In this document: piece after piece, positions 43,240 through 52,565 of the stretch | Numbering within the stretch: position 1 is the stretch's first letter | Layout of the letters: each line of letters starts with the position of its first letter | Assembly: GCF_900116415.1 (NCBI RefSeq) | Contig: NZ_FPAP01000002.1 | Span: 1-64,000 of the forward strand | DNA length: 64,000 nucleotides | Direction of reading: 5' to 3' | DNA from: Chryseobacterium formosense | GTDB lineage: Bacteria; Bacteroidota; Bacteroidia; Flavobacteriales; Weeksellaceae | The notes under the pieces: model-generated | The model's database searches: none | What the model was told of the DNA's origin: nothing | The model's input: the letters and a program-made list of their open reading frames with translations, nothing else | Position numbers and translations under genes: made by a program

Positions 43240-43668
43240 TGGCATTATTTCCACACTTTGCCGACTCCACAATTTCCACGCTGATTTGTTTCTAATCCAA
43301 ATCTCAAGCAGCGATAAATTCATTTCAAAGTCTTCATTTTTATATAATCCTGAAACTTTTATTTTTCTTCTGATACTGAAAGTATTCTTGAACTTCTTGA
43401 TCTCAGAAACTTCGGTCTGTTTGATTTCTTTATAAACCACTTTTTTGGACGATAAATCTTTTTTGAAATCATCCAGATTCTGAATCCATCCATTGGAATG
43501 ACCGAATGAAACATTTGATTCAAACAAATTTAAGATTTTAGAATCATTATTCTGCATCAAAGAATCCAGCTTTTTGGTTAGAGACAGCAATTGTTTTTGT
43601 TGTTTTGAATAAGCCTGGGAATATCCAAGAATACAGCAAAAGAAAAATAAAAGTGGGAAGAGTTTCAT
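43237..43668 (-). CDS. Exported NTF2-like (DUF4440-type) protein
   Basis: A 143-residue protein with a signal peptide (MKLFPLLFFFCCILGYSQ) from the ATG at 43,668; a frame reaching 43,722 runs into the neighbouring gene. The body (LDSLMQNNDSKILNLFESNVSFGHSNGW) looks like the nuclear transport factor 2-like fold used by many small enzymes and binding proteins. Ligand unknown. It follows the SDR gene by 13 bp. Confidence 0.7.
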   Translation of the reverse strand: MKLFPLLFFFCCILGYSQAYSKQQKQLLSLTKKLDSLMQNNDSKILNLFESNVSFGHSNGWIQNLDDFKKDLSSKKVVYKEIKQTEVSEIKKFKNTFSIRRKIKVSGLYKNEDFEMNLSLLEIWIRNKSAWKLWSRQSVEIMP

Positions 43669-43681
43669 TTTCAAATTGAAA

Positions 43682-44434
43682 TTATCCTTTTCTGTAAATC
43701 GTTCTCGGTTCACTTTGAGCACTCGGATAAATTGTCATATCCGAAACCGTAACGTGTTGCGGGGCATTAATGCAATACGCAATTGCATCGGCAATATCTT
43801 CAGCTTTCAAAGCTTCGTAACCGGCATAAACGGTCGCTGCTCTTTCCTGGTCTCCTTTAAATCTAATCAATGAGAAATCGGTTTCTACAGCTCCCGGTTG
43901 AATGTTGGTTACACGAATTCCAAATTCTGTCAATTCGATTCTCATTCCTTCAGAAATTACATCAACAGCTTTTTTGGTGGCACAATACACAACTCCATTC
44001 GCATAAGTCTGTCTTGCAGCAACCGAACTGATATTGATAATCTGTCCTGAACTTCTTTCTTTCATCATCGGAATCAGCGTTTTTGAAACGTATAAAAGAC
44101 CTTTTACATTTCCGTCAATCATATTATCCCAATCATTTGTACTTCCTGCTGAAAGAGGCTCTAAACCATGCGCATTTCCTGCATTATTAATAAGAACATC
44201 AATATTTTTCCATTCTTCAGGAAGTGATGAAACAGCATTTTCAACTTCTTCTAAATTTCGAACATCAAAATTTAAACTAAATATTTCGGTTAAAGCTGAT
44301 AATTCATTTTTTACCTTCTCTAAAACCTCAGCACGTCTTCCGCAAATAATAATTCTGTTTCCCTGTTTTGCTAAGAGTTCTGCTGTTGCTTTTCCTATTC
44401 CGGAAGTTGCTCCGGTGATGAGTATTGTTTTCAT
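43682..44434 (-). CDS. SDR-family NAD(P)-dependent oxidoreductase
   Basis: A 250-residue classical short-chain dehydrogenase. It shows GATSGIGKA (residues 7-15), NNAGNAHG, the catalytic Ser (NISSVAARQ) and YCATK. It resembles the YdfG group acting on 3-hydroxy acids such as serine; the substrate is inferred. Confidence 0.9.
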   Translation of the reverse strand: MKTILITGATSGIGKATAELLAKQGNRIIICGRRAEVLEKVKNELSALTEIFSLNFDVRNLEEVENAVSSLPEEWKNIDVLINNAGNAHGLEPLSAGSTNDWDNMIDGNVKGLLYVSKTLIPMMKERSSGQIINISSVAARQTYANGVVYCATKKAVDVISEGMRIELTEFGIRVTNIQPGAVETDFSLIRFKGDQERAATVYAGYEALKAEDIADAIAYCINAPQHVTVSDMTIYPSAQSEPRTIYRKG

Positions 44435-44517
44435 AATTTTGATTTTGCCATTAGCTTTTTAGCATCTGGCTTTTTTTGTGTATTAAAAACTAATAGTTTG
44501 CTGCCAAAAGAAAGAAG

Positions 44518-44889
44518 CTAATTTGCATCAAATGCCTCAAATGCATTCTCAATATGCTCTATGTTTAAATTTCTTTTTTCGTCAGGAAGAACAGAAATAA
44601 TATCAAATCTTACTTCCTGATTTTTATTAAATTCTTCCATAAAATGATTCGCCGCCGAAACAATAGATTTGATTTTACCTTTTGTAACCGCTTCTTGAGG
44701 AAGAATGAAAAAATCTGTAGATCTGGCTTTTACTTCGACCACTATAATCTGATTATCTTTTTCGGCAATGATATCTACTTCATTTTTCTTGAATCTAAAA
44801 TTTCGCACAAGAATTTTATAGCCGTTTTTAATTAAATAATCTGCGGCAAGATTTTCTGCTTCTTTTCCAAGTTCGTTGTGATCCGCCAT
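44518..44889 (-). CDS. YraN family protein (UPF0102)
   Basis: A 123-residue protein with a restriction-endonuclease-like core: GKEAENLAADYLIKNGYKIL, then KKNEVDIIAEKDNQIIVVEVKARS with a plausible E-x-D...E-x-K active site. Function is not established; a nuclease role is likely. Next downstream gene on the minus strand is the SDR. Confidence 0.88.
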   Translation of the reverse strand: MADHNELGKEAENLAADYLIKNGYKILVRNFRFKKNEVDIIAEKDNQIIVVEVKARSTDFFILPQEAVTKGKIKSIVSAANHFMEEFNKNQEVRFDIISVLPDEKRNLNIEHIENAFEAFDAN

Positions 44890-44925
44890 TTTTTGAGTTT
44901 TAGAGTGGGAGAGTTTTAGAGTAGA

Positions 44926-45852
44926 TTAAAACTCAATCTTTACCTTATCCTCGACCTTTACCTTAATTTCAGCTCCAATAATCAAAGGTCGATTGTCTTT
45001 AATATGACCATTTGGGAAACCAAAAATCACAGGAAAATCATACTTTGAAATTCTGTCTGAAATCAGTTTATAGGCAAATTCATCAAAGCTTTCTTCGTAT
45101 TGCTTATTCTCTTTTTCATCGCCCATATTGGTCATTCCGCCGACTATTAATCCTTTAATTTTATTGAAAACTCCGGCTAATTCGAGACTCATTATCATTC
45201 GGTCTAAAGCATAGAAATTTTCGCCAATATCTTCAATAAATAAAATTTTATCTTTAAAATCAAATGAATATTTAGTTCCTAAAAGCGCATAAACTAATGC
45301 TAAATTCCCTCCAATCAATTCTCCTTGAACATTCCCTTTTTTATTAAATTGATACGATTTTAAGCTATAATTTGGCTTTTTACCCTTTAAAATATCGAAA
45401 AGCAAATCATAACTTTCTTCAGTCACTCCAAAACTTGAAGTTTTGATGGTTTGTCCGTGAATGGAAGCAAAACCTTTTTTCAGCAAATAACTTTGAATAA
45501 CTGTGTTGTCAGAATATCCGATATACCATTTCGGATTTTTGCTGAATTCTTTTAAGTTTAAACTTTCCAATAAATGTTGACAGCCATAACCACCTCTTGA
45601 AGCCCAGACTGCAGAGATTTCGTTGTCATTTAAGGCCCAGTTCATATCTTTTAACCTTTCTGTTTCGGTTCCAGCATAATTATAGCCATTTGAAAATTTG
45701 GTATAAAGATTTTCACCTAAAACGGGTTCATAACCTTTAGATTTAATCATTTCTATACCTTTTTCCAGTTGAGTAGGTTCTACTGAACCAGCAGGGGAAA
45801 TAATGGCTATTTTATCGCCTTTCTTTAGTGGTTTCGGGAATATTTTTTCCAT
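44926..45852 (-). CDS. LD-carboxypeptidase (peptidase family S66)
   Basis: A 308-residue enzyme of the LdcA/MccF family that trims the terminal D-Ala from muropeptide tetrapeptides for wall recycling. Motifs: GDKIAIISPAG near the start, the nucleophile Ser in YIGYSDNT near residue 112, and GNLALV and FIEDIGE. Its first 41 bases overlap the upstream LysE gene in another frame, so the two are closely coupled. Confidence 0.88.
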   Translation of the reverse strand: MEKIFPKPLKKGDKIAIISPAGSVEPTQLEKGIEMIKSKGYEPVLGENLYTKFSNGYNYAGTETERLKDMNWALNDNEISAVWASRGGYGCQHLLESLNLKEFSKNPKWYIGYSDNTVIQSYLLKKGFASIHGQTIKTSSFGVTEESYDLLFDILKGKKPNYSLKSYQFNKKGNVQGELIGGNLALVYALLGTKYSFDFKDKILFIEDIGENFYALDRMIMSLELAGVFNKIKGLIVGGMTNMGDEKENKQYEESFDEFAYKLISDRISKYDFPVIFGFPNGHIKDNRPLIIGAEIKVKVEDKVKIEF

Positions 45853-46534
45853 TTGTTTTTTTAAATTTTACTTCTTTTTTCTCGGCTTCTTCAAGTTGTT
45901 TATCGAATTGATTAAACATTTTAAAACTCTGTAAGAAGATAAAAAAACTGAAAATAATCAATACGACACCAACACCTTTTCTGATATTATTTGCTAACCT
46001 TTGAGTCAGCCTGTCGTGAAACTGCTTTGCCAAAAATATTTTAAGAAAATCAATCGCAAGATAAGTGGCAATTACAATTCCCAGATAGAAAATAACACTT
46101 TCTGTATCGGGATATTGATTTCTCACACCAATTACCGTTACCAACCAAAAAAGAATGACCCCAACATTCAGAAGGTTTAATAAAAACCCGTTTAGAAATG
46201 TTTTAAAGTAATTCTGACTGATCAGTTTTTCTTCACCGGGCATATGCATTTTGGTTTTTGTAATCAACATGATTATTCCGTATGTGAGAATAAGGATGGA
46301 AGTAATTCTGTAAAAACCTGGATGTTTATCAATAAGCTGTACAATATCTGCACTGGCATAATACGCCGCAATAATACAAAGCAAATCTGCCGTAATGACA
46401 CCAAAATCGAGCGCTAAAGCATGTTTAGGTCCTCTTGTAAAGCTGGTTTCGATCAACAGGAAAAAAATGGGCCCGATAAAAACGAGACTCAGCATAAAGC
46501 CTAAACCAATGGCAGAAAATATGAGTTCAAACAT
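45812..46534 (-). CDS. LysE family exporter
   Basis: A 240-residue inner-membrane protein with six predicted helices and the LysE-type start (GLGFMLSLVFIGPIFFLLIETSFTRGP). Family members export amino acids; the substrate is unknown. The C-terminal basic tail (KKEVKFKKTNGK) overlaps the LD-carboxypeptidase gene by 41 bp, suggesting both genes work on wall or amino-acid turnover. Confidence 0.85.
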   Translation of the reverse strand: MFELIFSAIGLGFMLSLVFIGPIFFLLIETSFTRGPKHALALDFGVITADLLCIIAAYYASADIVQLIDKHPGFYRITSILILTYGIIMLITKTKMHMPGEEKLISQNYFKTFLNGFLLNLLNVGVILFWLVTVIGVRNQYPDTESVIFYLGIVIATYLAIDFLKIFLAKQFHDRLTQRLANNIRKGVGVVLIIFSFFIFLQSFKMFNQFDKQLEEAEKKEVKFKKTNGKNIPETTKERR

Positions 46535-46620
46535 TAAAAATTTGTTTCAAATCCAAATTTAAAGATTATATTTTTATTGAGGTTTAAAAAGGTTATTGTT
46601 TTAATTCTAATTTAAATAAA

Positions 46621-46644
46621 AAAAGACCACAAAATGTGATCTTT
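46621..46644 (-). terminator. Terminator of rnr
   Basis: Arms AAAGAcCACA and TGTGaTCTTT with one mismatch, about 20 bases after the rnr stop codon. Confidence 0.6.
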
Positions 46645-46665
46645 AATATTTAAAATTATAAAATT

Positions 46666-48816
46666 CTATTCAACAATCTTAAAATCAAGTTGTTTTGCAA
46701 TCAAATTGGCTTTTACCACTTTAATCTGAACCTGATCTCCCAACTGATAACGATTTCCTGTACGGTTACCGTAAACTGCGTGAGTAGCTTTGTCATAGGT
46801 GTAAGAATCATCCATCAAATCGCGAAGTTTAATTAAACCTTCTGCGCCATTTTCCGGAATTTCAACCCAGAAACCAAATTCGGCAACTCCGGAAATAACA
46901 CCAGTGAAAGTTTCTCCCAAATGTTTTTCCATGAATTTCACCTGCATAAATTTGATAGAATCTCTTTCTGCATCAGCGGCCAAACGCTCCATTGCGCTGC
47001 AGTGTTTTGCTTTTTCTTCCAATTCATTTCTGTCGGGAGATTTTCCTCCATCCAGATAATGCTGCAATAATCTATGGGCAAGCAAATCCGGATAACGACG
47101 GATAGGAGAGGTGAAATGCGAATAATAATCGAATCCTAAACCGTAGTGACCAATCGGTTCTGTAGAATAGACCGCTTTACTCATACTTCGCATCGCCAGA
47201 GTTTCAATCATATTTTCTTCGCCTTTTCCTTTTACATCTTTCAATAAAGTATTTAAAGATTCCGCAACTTTTTTGGTATTTGCCAGGTCCATTTTATATC
47301 CGAAAGTAGAGACAAAATCTCTCAAAGCTTCCAGTTTTGCAGGATCCGGATCGTCGTGAATTCTGTAAATAAAAGTATTTCCGTTTGGACTTCCTTTTTT
47401 TAATGATACAAATTCAGAAACTTTTTTATTTGCCAACAACATAAATTCTTCAATCAAATGATTTGAATCTTTGCTGATTTTAAAATAAACACCAATCGGC
47501 TGATTGTTTTCATCTAAATTGAATCGAACTTCGCTTCTGTCAAACGTAATTGCACCGTTTTTGATGCGTTCACCACGCATAATTTTGGCCAATCTGTCCA
47601 AAACATTGATTTCTTCCTGCAAATCTCCTTCTTTGGTCTCAATTCTTTCCTGAGCTTCTTCATATGTGAATCTTCTGTCGGAATGAATAACTGTTCTTCC
47701 AAACCACTGTTTCTGAATTTCTGCTTTATCATTCAATTCAAAAACTGCGGAGAATGTATATTTATCTTCATTTGGACGAAGCGAACAAACATCATTACTC
47801 AAAACTTCCGGAAGCATCGGTACAACTCGGTCGACTAAATAAACTGAAGTCGCTCTTTCATAGGCTTCATCATCGAGAATAGTTCCCGGAACCACATAAT
47901 GAGAAACGTCTGCAATGTGAACCCCGACTTCCCAGTTTCCGTTTTCCAGCTTTCTCATTGATAGAGCATCATCAAAATCTTTTGCATCCTTAGGGTCAAT
48001 CGTAAAGGTTAAAACATCACGCATATCCCAACGCTTTGCAGCTTCTTCATCGGTAATTCTGCGGTCAATTTTGTCGGCATCTCTTTCTACTTCTTCCGGG
48101 AATTCGTACGGTAAACCGTATTCTGCGAGAATAGAGTGAATCTCGGTTTCATGCTCTCCCGGATTTCCTAAAACCTGTAAAATTTCTCCTTCAGGATTTT
48201 TATCTCCCGGTTTCCATTCGGTCATTTTTACAACAACTTTATTTCCGTTTTCTGCTCCGTTTATTTTTCCTTTTGGAATAAAAATATCGGTATTGATGGT
48301 CTTTTTATCACAAACCACAAATCCGAATTCCTTATGCTGAACCAATTGGAAAGTTCCCACAAATTCTGAACGTTTTCTTTCTAAAACTTCTAAAACAGAA
48401 CCTTCCAGCTTTTTACCTTTAAAATTATAGGTAACAATTAAAACTTTATCGCCCTGCAAAGCATCTTTCACATTTTTTGAATGAATGAAAATATCATCTT
48501 TCAGATTTTCTACCGTTACGTAGGCATTTCCACTCTGGTTGAAATCGATGGTTCCTGTTAAAGTTCCTGCAATATTAAGATTGATGCTGAATTTACCTTT
48601 CTCGGTTTCTTTAATTCTTTGGTTTGCTAATAATTTATGCAAAGCCTGAATCACCATTTCTCTCTGTCGGGGATTTTTGTAATCAATTCCGTCTGAGATT
48701 TGCTTGTAATTGTATAATTTTGTTTGGTTCTGATTCATAAACCTCATAATCAGCTTACCGATTTCCATAAGTTTATGGTCGTTTTTCTGACTTATATATT
48801 TTTTCTTTTTTGGCAT
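46666..48816 (-). CDS. rnr: Ribonuclease R
   Basis: A 716-residue 3'-5' exoribonuclease of the RNB family: N-terminal winged-helix and cold-shock domains, a catalytic RNB domain (TIDPKDAKDFDDAL near residue 275, with the metal aspartates) and a C-terminal S1 domain (FTGVISGVAEFGFWVEI). It degrades structured RNA. The upstream decayed DUF1016 gene runs into its start region. Confidence 0.95.
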   Translation of the reverse strand: MPKKKKYISQKNDHKLMEIGKLIMRFMNQNQTKLYNYKQISDGIDYKNPRQREMVIQALHKLLANQRIKETEKGKFSINLNIAGTLTGTIDFNQSGNAYVTVENLKDDIFIHSKNVKDALQGDKVLIVTYNFKGKKLEGSVLEVLERKRSEFVGTFQLVQHKEFGFVVCDKKTINTDIFIPKGKINGAENGNKVVVKMTEWKPGDKNPEGEILQVLGNPGEHETEIHSILAEYGLPYEFPEEVERDADKIDRRITDEEAAKRWDMRDVLTFTIDPKDAKDFDDALSMRKLENGNWEVGVHIADVSHYVVPGTILDDEAYERATSVYLVDRVVPMLPEVLSNDVCSLRPNEDKYTFSAVFELNDKAEIQKQWFGRTVIHSDRRFTYEEAQERIETKEGDLQEEINVLDRLAKIMRGERIKNGAITFDRSEVRFNLDENNQPIGVYFKISKDSNHLIEEFMLLANKKVSEFVSLKKGSPNGNTFIYRIHDDPDPAKLEALRDFVSTFGYKMDLANTKKVAESLNTLLKDVKGKGEENMIETLAMRSMSKAVYSTEPIGHYGLGFDYYSHFTSPIRRYPDLLAHRLLQHYLDGGKSPDRNELEEKAKHCSAMERLAADAERDSIKFMQVKFMEKHLGETFTGVISGVAEFGFWVEIPENGAEGLIKLRDLMDDSYTYDKATHAVYGNRTGNRYQLGDQVQIKVVKANLIAKQLDFKIVE

Positions 48817-49328
48817 TTTTTTCTTTTAAATTTTTAATATAATTATCAAATTTTTCTGATAATTCTTTTGTGTTTGGTAATAATTTTGATAATCTTTTGG
48901 TAATTTTTCCGACGTTGAATAGGTTGTAATTCCTATCGGCAAATTACTGGATTTTAATAAATATTCTACAACAGTTCTGTCTTTACTTTTACAGATAATA
49001 ATTCCGATTGCTTCATTCTCGTGAGGTAATTTTATTTTATCATTAAGCAGATTCAAATAGAATTCCATTTTGCCTTTATACTCAGGTAAAAATTCACCGA
49101 TCTTTAATTCTAACATTGTAACCGTCTATGAAAAAGAAGCAAATCAATAAAATACTCTTTATCTGAAATTTCAAATTTAAATTGATTCTGATTTTCTGAA
49201 ATAGACATTCCAATTTCCCAATACAGATTGATCAAAGCAACGTTTACCGCCTTCATTGCTTCGTACTGGGCATTTCTTACTTTATTTTTAATTTCAGAAA
49301 TAAATTGTATTTGAGAATTTTCAAGCAT
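48773..49328 (-). pseudogene. Decayed DUF1016 (YhcG-type) PDDEXK nuclease gene
   Basis: Fragments lie in three frames. From 49,328: MLENSQIQFISEIKNKVRNA to LINLYWEIGMSIS is the DUF1016 N-terminal domain, jumping to ISDKEYFIDLLLFHRRLQC, so about 200 central residues are gone. A frameshift near 49,112 leads into LELKIGEFLPEY and AIGIIICKSKDRTVVEYLL, the nuclease core. A second frameshift near 48,900 leads to LLPNTKELSEKFDNYIKNLK, ending at 48,773 inside the rnr start. The intact gene would be about 1 kb. Confidence 0.8.
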
Positions 49329-49519
49329 TATGAGTTTCTATTCTAAGCATTATTGTTTACAACGCAAAACTTAGTTTTTGTATAAATTTATAATAAATAT
49401 GGAGAAGGAGAGAAAAAATTTTATGATGAACTCTGATAAAGCATCTTAAATTTTCAAAAGGAATCAACAGTATGGTAAATTCTGTTGGACAATGCAAATA
49501 TATGAAATAAAAAATAAAC

Positions 49520-49547
49520 AAGGCTCGTAATTTGATTTACAAGCCTT
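49520..49547 (-). terminator. Terminator of rpiB
   Basis: AAGGCTCGTAA pairs with TTACAAGCCTT (one mismatch), starting 8 bases after the rpiB stop; T-rich on the minus strand. Positions 49,329-49,519 hold no gene I can support. Confidence 0.7.
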
Positions 49548-49554
49548 TACAAAT

Positions 49555-49989
49555 TTAGCAAAATGCAATTTTATCAACTCTGTTTTGGTGTCTTCCACCT
49601 TCAAAATTAGTAGAAAGAAATTTATTTGCAATTTCTATAGCGACCTCTTTTGCAATGAATCTTGCGGGTATTGAAATCATATTGGCATCATTATGCTGTC
49701 TTGCCAATACAGCAATTTCCGGCATCCAACACAATGCACATCTTATTTTCTGATGTTTGTTGGCTGTGATCTGAACGCCGTTTCCGCTTCCGCAGATCAG
49801 AATTCCCAATTCGTTTTCTCCGTTTTCAACTGAAGTTGCAGCGGGATGTACAAAATCCGGATAATCAACCGAATCTGTAGAGAAAGTTCCGAAATCCTGA
49901 ACCTCGAAGTTTTCTTCAAGATATTTTTTCAAGATTTCTTTGTATTCAAAACCGGCGTGATCACATGCAATAGCAATTTTTCTTTTCAT
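49555..49989 (-). CDS. rpiB: Ribose 5-phosphate isomerase B
   Basis: Interconverts ribose 5-phosphate and ribulose 5-phosphate. The 144 residues carry the RpiB marks: IACDHAGFEYK (6-16), the active-site Cys in GILICGSGNGVQITANK, and RHQNRV near the end. Ends with a free Cys. Its -7 element (TAACTTTG) lies at 50,010-50,017. Confidence 0.95.
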   Translation of the reverse strand: MKRKIAIACDHAGFEYKEILKKYLEENFEVQDFGTFSTDSVDYPDFVHPAATSVENGENELGILICGSGNGVQITANKHQKIRCALCWMPEIAVLARQHNDANMISIPARFIAKEVAIEIANKFLSTNFEGGRHQNRVDKIAFC

Positions 49990-50009
49990 TTTTACTTTAT
50001 TTACTATTA

Positions 50010-50017
50010 CAAAGTTA
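50010..50017 (-). promoter_or_regulatory. -7 element for rpiB
   Basis: TAACTTTG on the minus strand, 20 bases before the start codon. Confidence 0.5.
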
Positions 50018-50260
50018 CGGTAAATCTTATTTTAATTTTCTTTATTGCTTAAGGTTTATTAAAACTGATTTTTTCAAACTTTTTTTAAATAATCCGGATT
50101 TCTGAAGAATTTTCAATTATTCAATTCAAATAATATTTTTTTCAAAAATAACTTAAAAAAGGTTATTTAAAGCATAAAGCATTGATTTTCATTAAACTAT
50201 AATTGATAAGGTATTATTCTAATAATTGTTAATTAAATTCTAACAAAATGTTAAAAGCAT

Positions 50261-50291
50261 TGTGAATAAGTGTGGAAAACTTTGTTGAAAA
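50261..50291 (+). other. Phased DnaA-box-like array, candidate replication origin
   Basis: TGTGAATAA (50,261), TGTGGAAAA (50,271) and TGTTGAAAA (50,283) lie in one orientation at 10- and 12-base steps; the first two fit the DnaA-box rule (TTWTNCACA complement) and the third has one change. A fourth, CGTGGAAAA, is at 50,419, followed by TTATCAATA, and TTATCCCCG is at 50,540. The whole 49,990-50,800 gap is AT-rich and has no convincing gene. Two parS sites lie 3-5 kb away. Confidence 0.5.
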
Positions 50292-50687
50292 TAATGTTTT
50301 TTATCATCCGAAAATTTATTAATGAAAATTGCTTCCAAATATTCGGACAAAAATTTTCAAAAACTTTTATCGGAGAATTCTTTAGTTTCTCCATAAATCG
50401 GTTATTCATATTCGACATCGTGGAAAAGTTATCAATATTTGTTAGTAACTCATCGAAAAATCAGATTTACAGCGTTTTATTTTGTGAATTAAATATGAAT
50501 TGCAAATAAATTATATGTTATGAAGTTTTAACATTAAAGTTATCCCCGAAACTCACAATACTCAACAACAGTATTCACTCTTTATTTTTAAAAAAAAGAA
50601 AATAGTGTTGATTAGTGAGTGGTGGGTTTGTCAGGAAAATTCTGAAAACTTTTGGAGGTTTCGATTTTTTGCGAAACTTTAAAATCT

Positions 50688-50695
50688 TACATTTG
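50688..50695 (+). promoter_or_regulatory. -7 element for pgk
   Basis: TACATTTG, with TTG at 50,669-50,671 sixteen bases before it. It implies a leader of about 100 nt. Confidence 0.5.
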
Positions 50696-50717
50696 TGAAA
50701 CAAAAATCAAAAAGAAT

Positions 50718-50776
50718 TTATGAAATTGAAGTGTTCAACGGTTTACTAAACTGTTTTGCAGAAAGCAATTTCATAA
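50718..50776 (+). promoter_or_regulatory. Stem-loop in the pgk leader
   Basis: Perfect 11-base arms TTATGAAATTG and CAATTTCATAA enclose 37 bases that hold an inner palindrome GTTTACTAAAC. The left arm also contains ATG of a nine-codon frame (MKLKCSTVY). The structure may control pgk translation. Confidence 0.45.
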
Positions 50777-50803
50777 TCGTGTAGAAATAACATAAAAGTG
50801 CAT

Positions 50804-51994
50804 ATGAAAACAATCAATAATTTCAATTTTAACGGAAAGAAAGCTCTTGTAAGAGTGGATTTTAATGTTCCGCAGGATGACCAGCTGAAAGTTACAGACA
50901 ATACAAGAATAGTTGCGGTAAAACCTACTGTTGACAAAATTCTTAAAGACGGAGGTTATGTAATTCTAATGGCTCACTTGGGAAGACCAAATGGAGAAGC
51001 TAAAGATGAATTTTCGCTTAAACATATTGTAGAAGAAGTTTCTAATGTATTAGGTAAGGAAGTAAAGTTTGTTGAAGAATGTGTAGGAGAGAAGGCAGAA
51101 CAGGCTGCTTCTGAACTTAAAGTAGGAGAAATCCTTTTGTTGGAGAATCTACGTTTTCATAATGAAGAAGAAAAAGGCGATGAAGCTTTTGCAGAAAAAC
51201 TTTCTAAATTGGCAGATGCTTACGTGAACGACGCTTTTGGTACCGCTCACAGAGCACACGCTTCTACAGCAGTAATTGCTAAATATTTTCCTTCAACTAA
51301 ATATTTCGGTTTACTGATGGCTAATGAACTTAAAGCTATTGATAAAGTATTAAAATCAGGAGAAAGACCTGTAACTGCAATACTTGGAGGATCTAAAGTT
51401 TCAACTAAAATTACCATTATAGAAAATATTTTACCTGCTATCGACAATTTAATTATTGGTGGCGGAATGGCTTTTACATTTATTAAAGCTCTTGGAGGTA
51501 AAATCGGAACTTCATTAGTAGAAGAAGATAAATTACCTTTAGCTTTAGAAATCCTGGGTAAAGCAAAACAGCATAATGTAAAAGTATATCTTCCTTCTGA
51601 TACGATCATTGCAGAGAGTTTCAGTAATGACGCAGATAGAAAAGAAGTTGATATTTATTCAATTCCTGAAGGTTGGATGGGTCTTGATGCAGGTTCGAAA
51701 TCCAGAGATCAGTTCAATGATGTATTACTAGATTCAAGAACAATTTTGTGGAACGGTCCTATAGGAGTTTTCGAAATGTCAAACTTTGCTGCAGGTACCA
51801 TTGCTTTAGGTGACAGTATTGCGGAAGCTACAAAACAAGGTGCATTTTCTTTAGTAGGAGGTGGAGATAGTGTTGCTTTTGTAAAACAATTTGGTTATGG
51901 CGACAAAGTAAGCTATGTTTCTACCGGAGGTGGTGCGATGCTTGAAAGTCTTGAAGGTTTAGAACTTCCAGGGGTTGCCGCAATTAATAATTAA
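50804..51994 (+). CDS. pgk: Phosphoglycerate kinase
   Basis: Makes ATP from 1,3-bisphosphoglycerate in glycolysis. The 396 residues show LVRVDFNVP (residues 16-24), HLGRP, a LENLRFH segment and the C-terminal nucleotide site (GGGDSVAF, STGGGAMLE). The ATG at 50,804 was preferred to the in-frame GTG at 50,798. It is transcribed alone with a long leader and a terminator. Confidence 0.97.
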   Translation: MKTINNFNFNGKKALVRVDFNVPQDDQLKVTDNTRIVAVKPTVDKILKDGGYVILMAHLGRPNGEAKDEFSLKHIVEEVSNVLGKEVKFVEECVGEKAEQAASELKVGEILLLENLRFHNEEEKGDEAFAEKLSKLADAYVNDAFGTAHRAHASTAVIAKYFPSTKYFGLLMANELKAIDKVLKSGERPVTAILGGSKVSTKITIIENILPAIDNLIIGGGMAFTFIKALGGKIGTSLVEEDKLPLALEILGKAKQHNVKVYLPSDTIIAESFSNDADRKEVDIYSIPEGWMGLDAGSKSRDQFNDVLLDSRTILWNGPIGVFEMSNFAAGTIALGDSIAEATKQGAFSLVGGGDSVAFVKQFGYGDKVSYVSTGGGAMLESLEGLELPGVAAINN

Positions 51995-52015
51995 ACATTT
52001 TATTTTTTGAAAATT

Positions 52016-52047
52016 AAAGTCTGCTGAAAAACTCAGCGGACTTTTTT
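52016..52047 (+). terminator. Terminator of pgk
   Basis: Arms AAAGTCTGCTGA and TCAGCGGACTTT (one wobble) with a five-base loop and T run. Confidence 0.85.
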
Positions 52048-52565
52048 ATGGACACATTTCTCAAAATTTAATTTTTAAAATTTAATCGAAAAAATGACCC
52101 TTAGAAATATATTTAAAATCGAGAAATAGAAATTTTTCAATACTTGATATATAATTTAAATTTTAAGATAAGAATATAGTATTTCTAAATGAATTTACTT
52201 TTTCAGTTTGAAATTTTTACTTTTTTCAACTTTTCAACTTTTCAATTTTTAGCTTGTATTTATTATCAAAAATTGTTTGTTAATTTTTAGCTTACTTTTA
52301 TAAGGATTCAATTTGACATGCCTTAAATTTTATTTTTTTAGAATTTGCATTTTTTTAATAATATTTTTTTCCTTTTGCTAAATTTTCTATGAATAGTAAT
52401 TCTTGTGCTAAAGATTATTTCATCATTCGTTGTAAAATTTCATGTGAAAATTAGAAAGTAGGGTAGAGTAAAAAAAGAAAAACTCAAGAAAAATTCCTGA
52501 GTTTATAGTTTTTCTTCTAATAATACTGAAAATTGACCTTTAGAAACGGTTCAAAAATCGATTTT
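52048..52565. other. AT-rich intergenic stretch without a gene
   Basis: About 500 bases, very AT-rich, with a TTTTCAACTTTTCAACTTTTC short repeat near 52,220. I see no gene, RNA or clear element. Confidence 0.6.

Noticed and set aside
44034..44462. 142-residue plus-strand frame
   Set aside because: Antisense of the SDR gene, with no features of its own.
50270..50509. 79-residue plus-strand frame in the origin-like gap
   Set aside because: Phe/Ile/Ser/Lys-rich translation of AT-rich DNA covering the DnaA-box-like sites; no start signal and no family resemblance.
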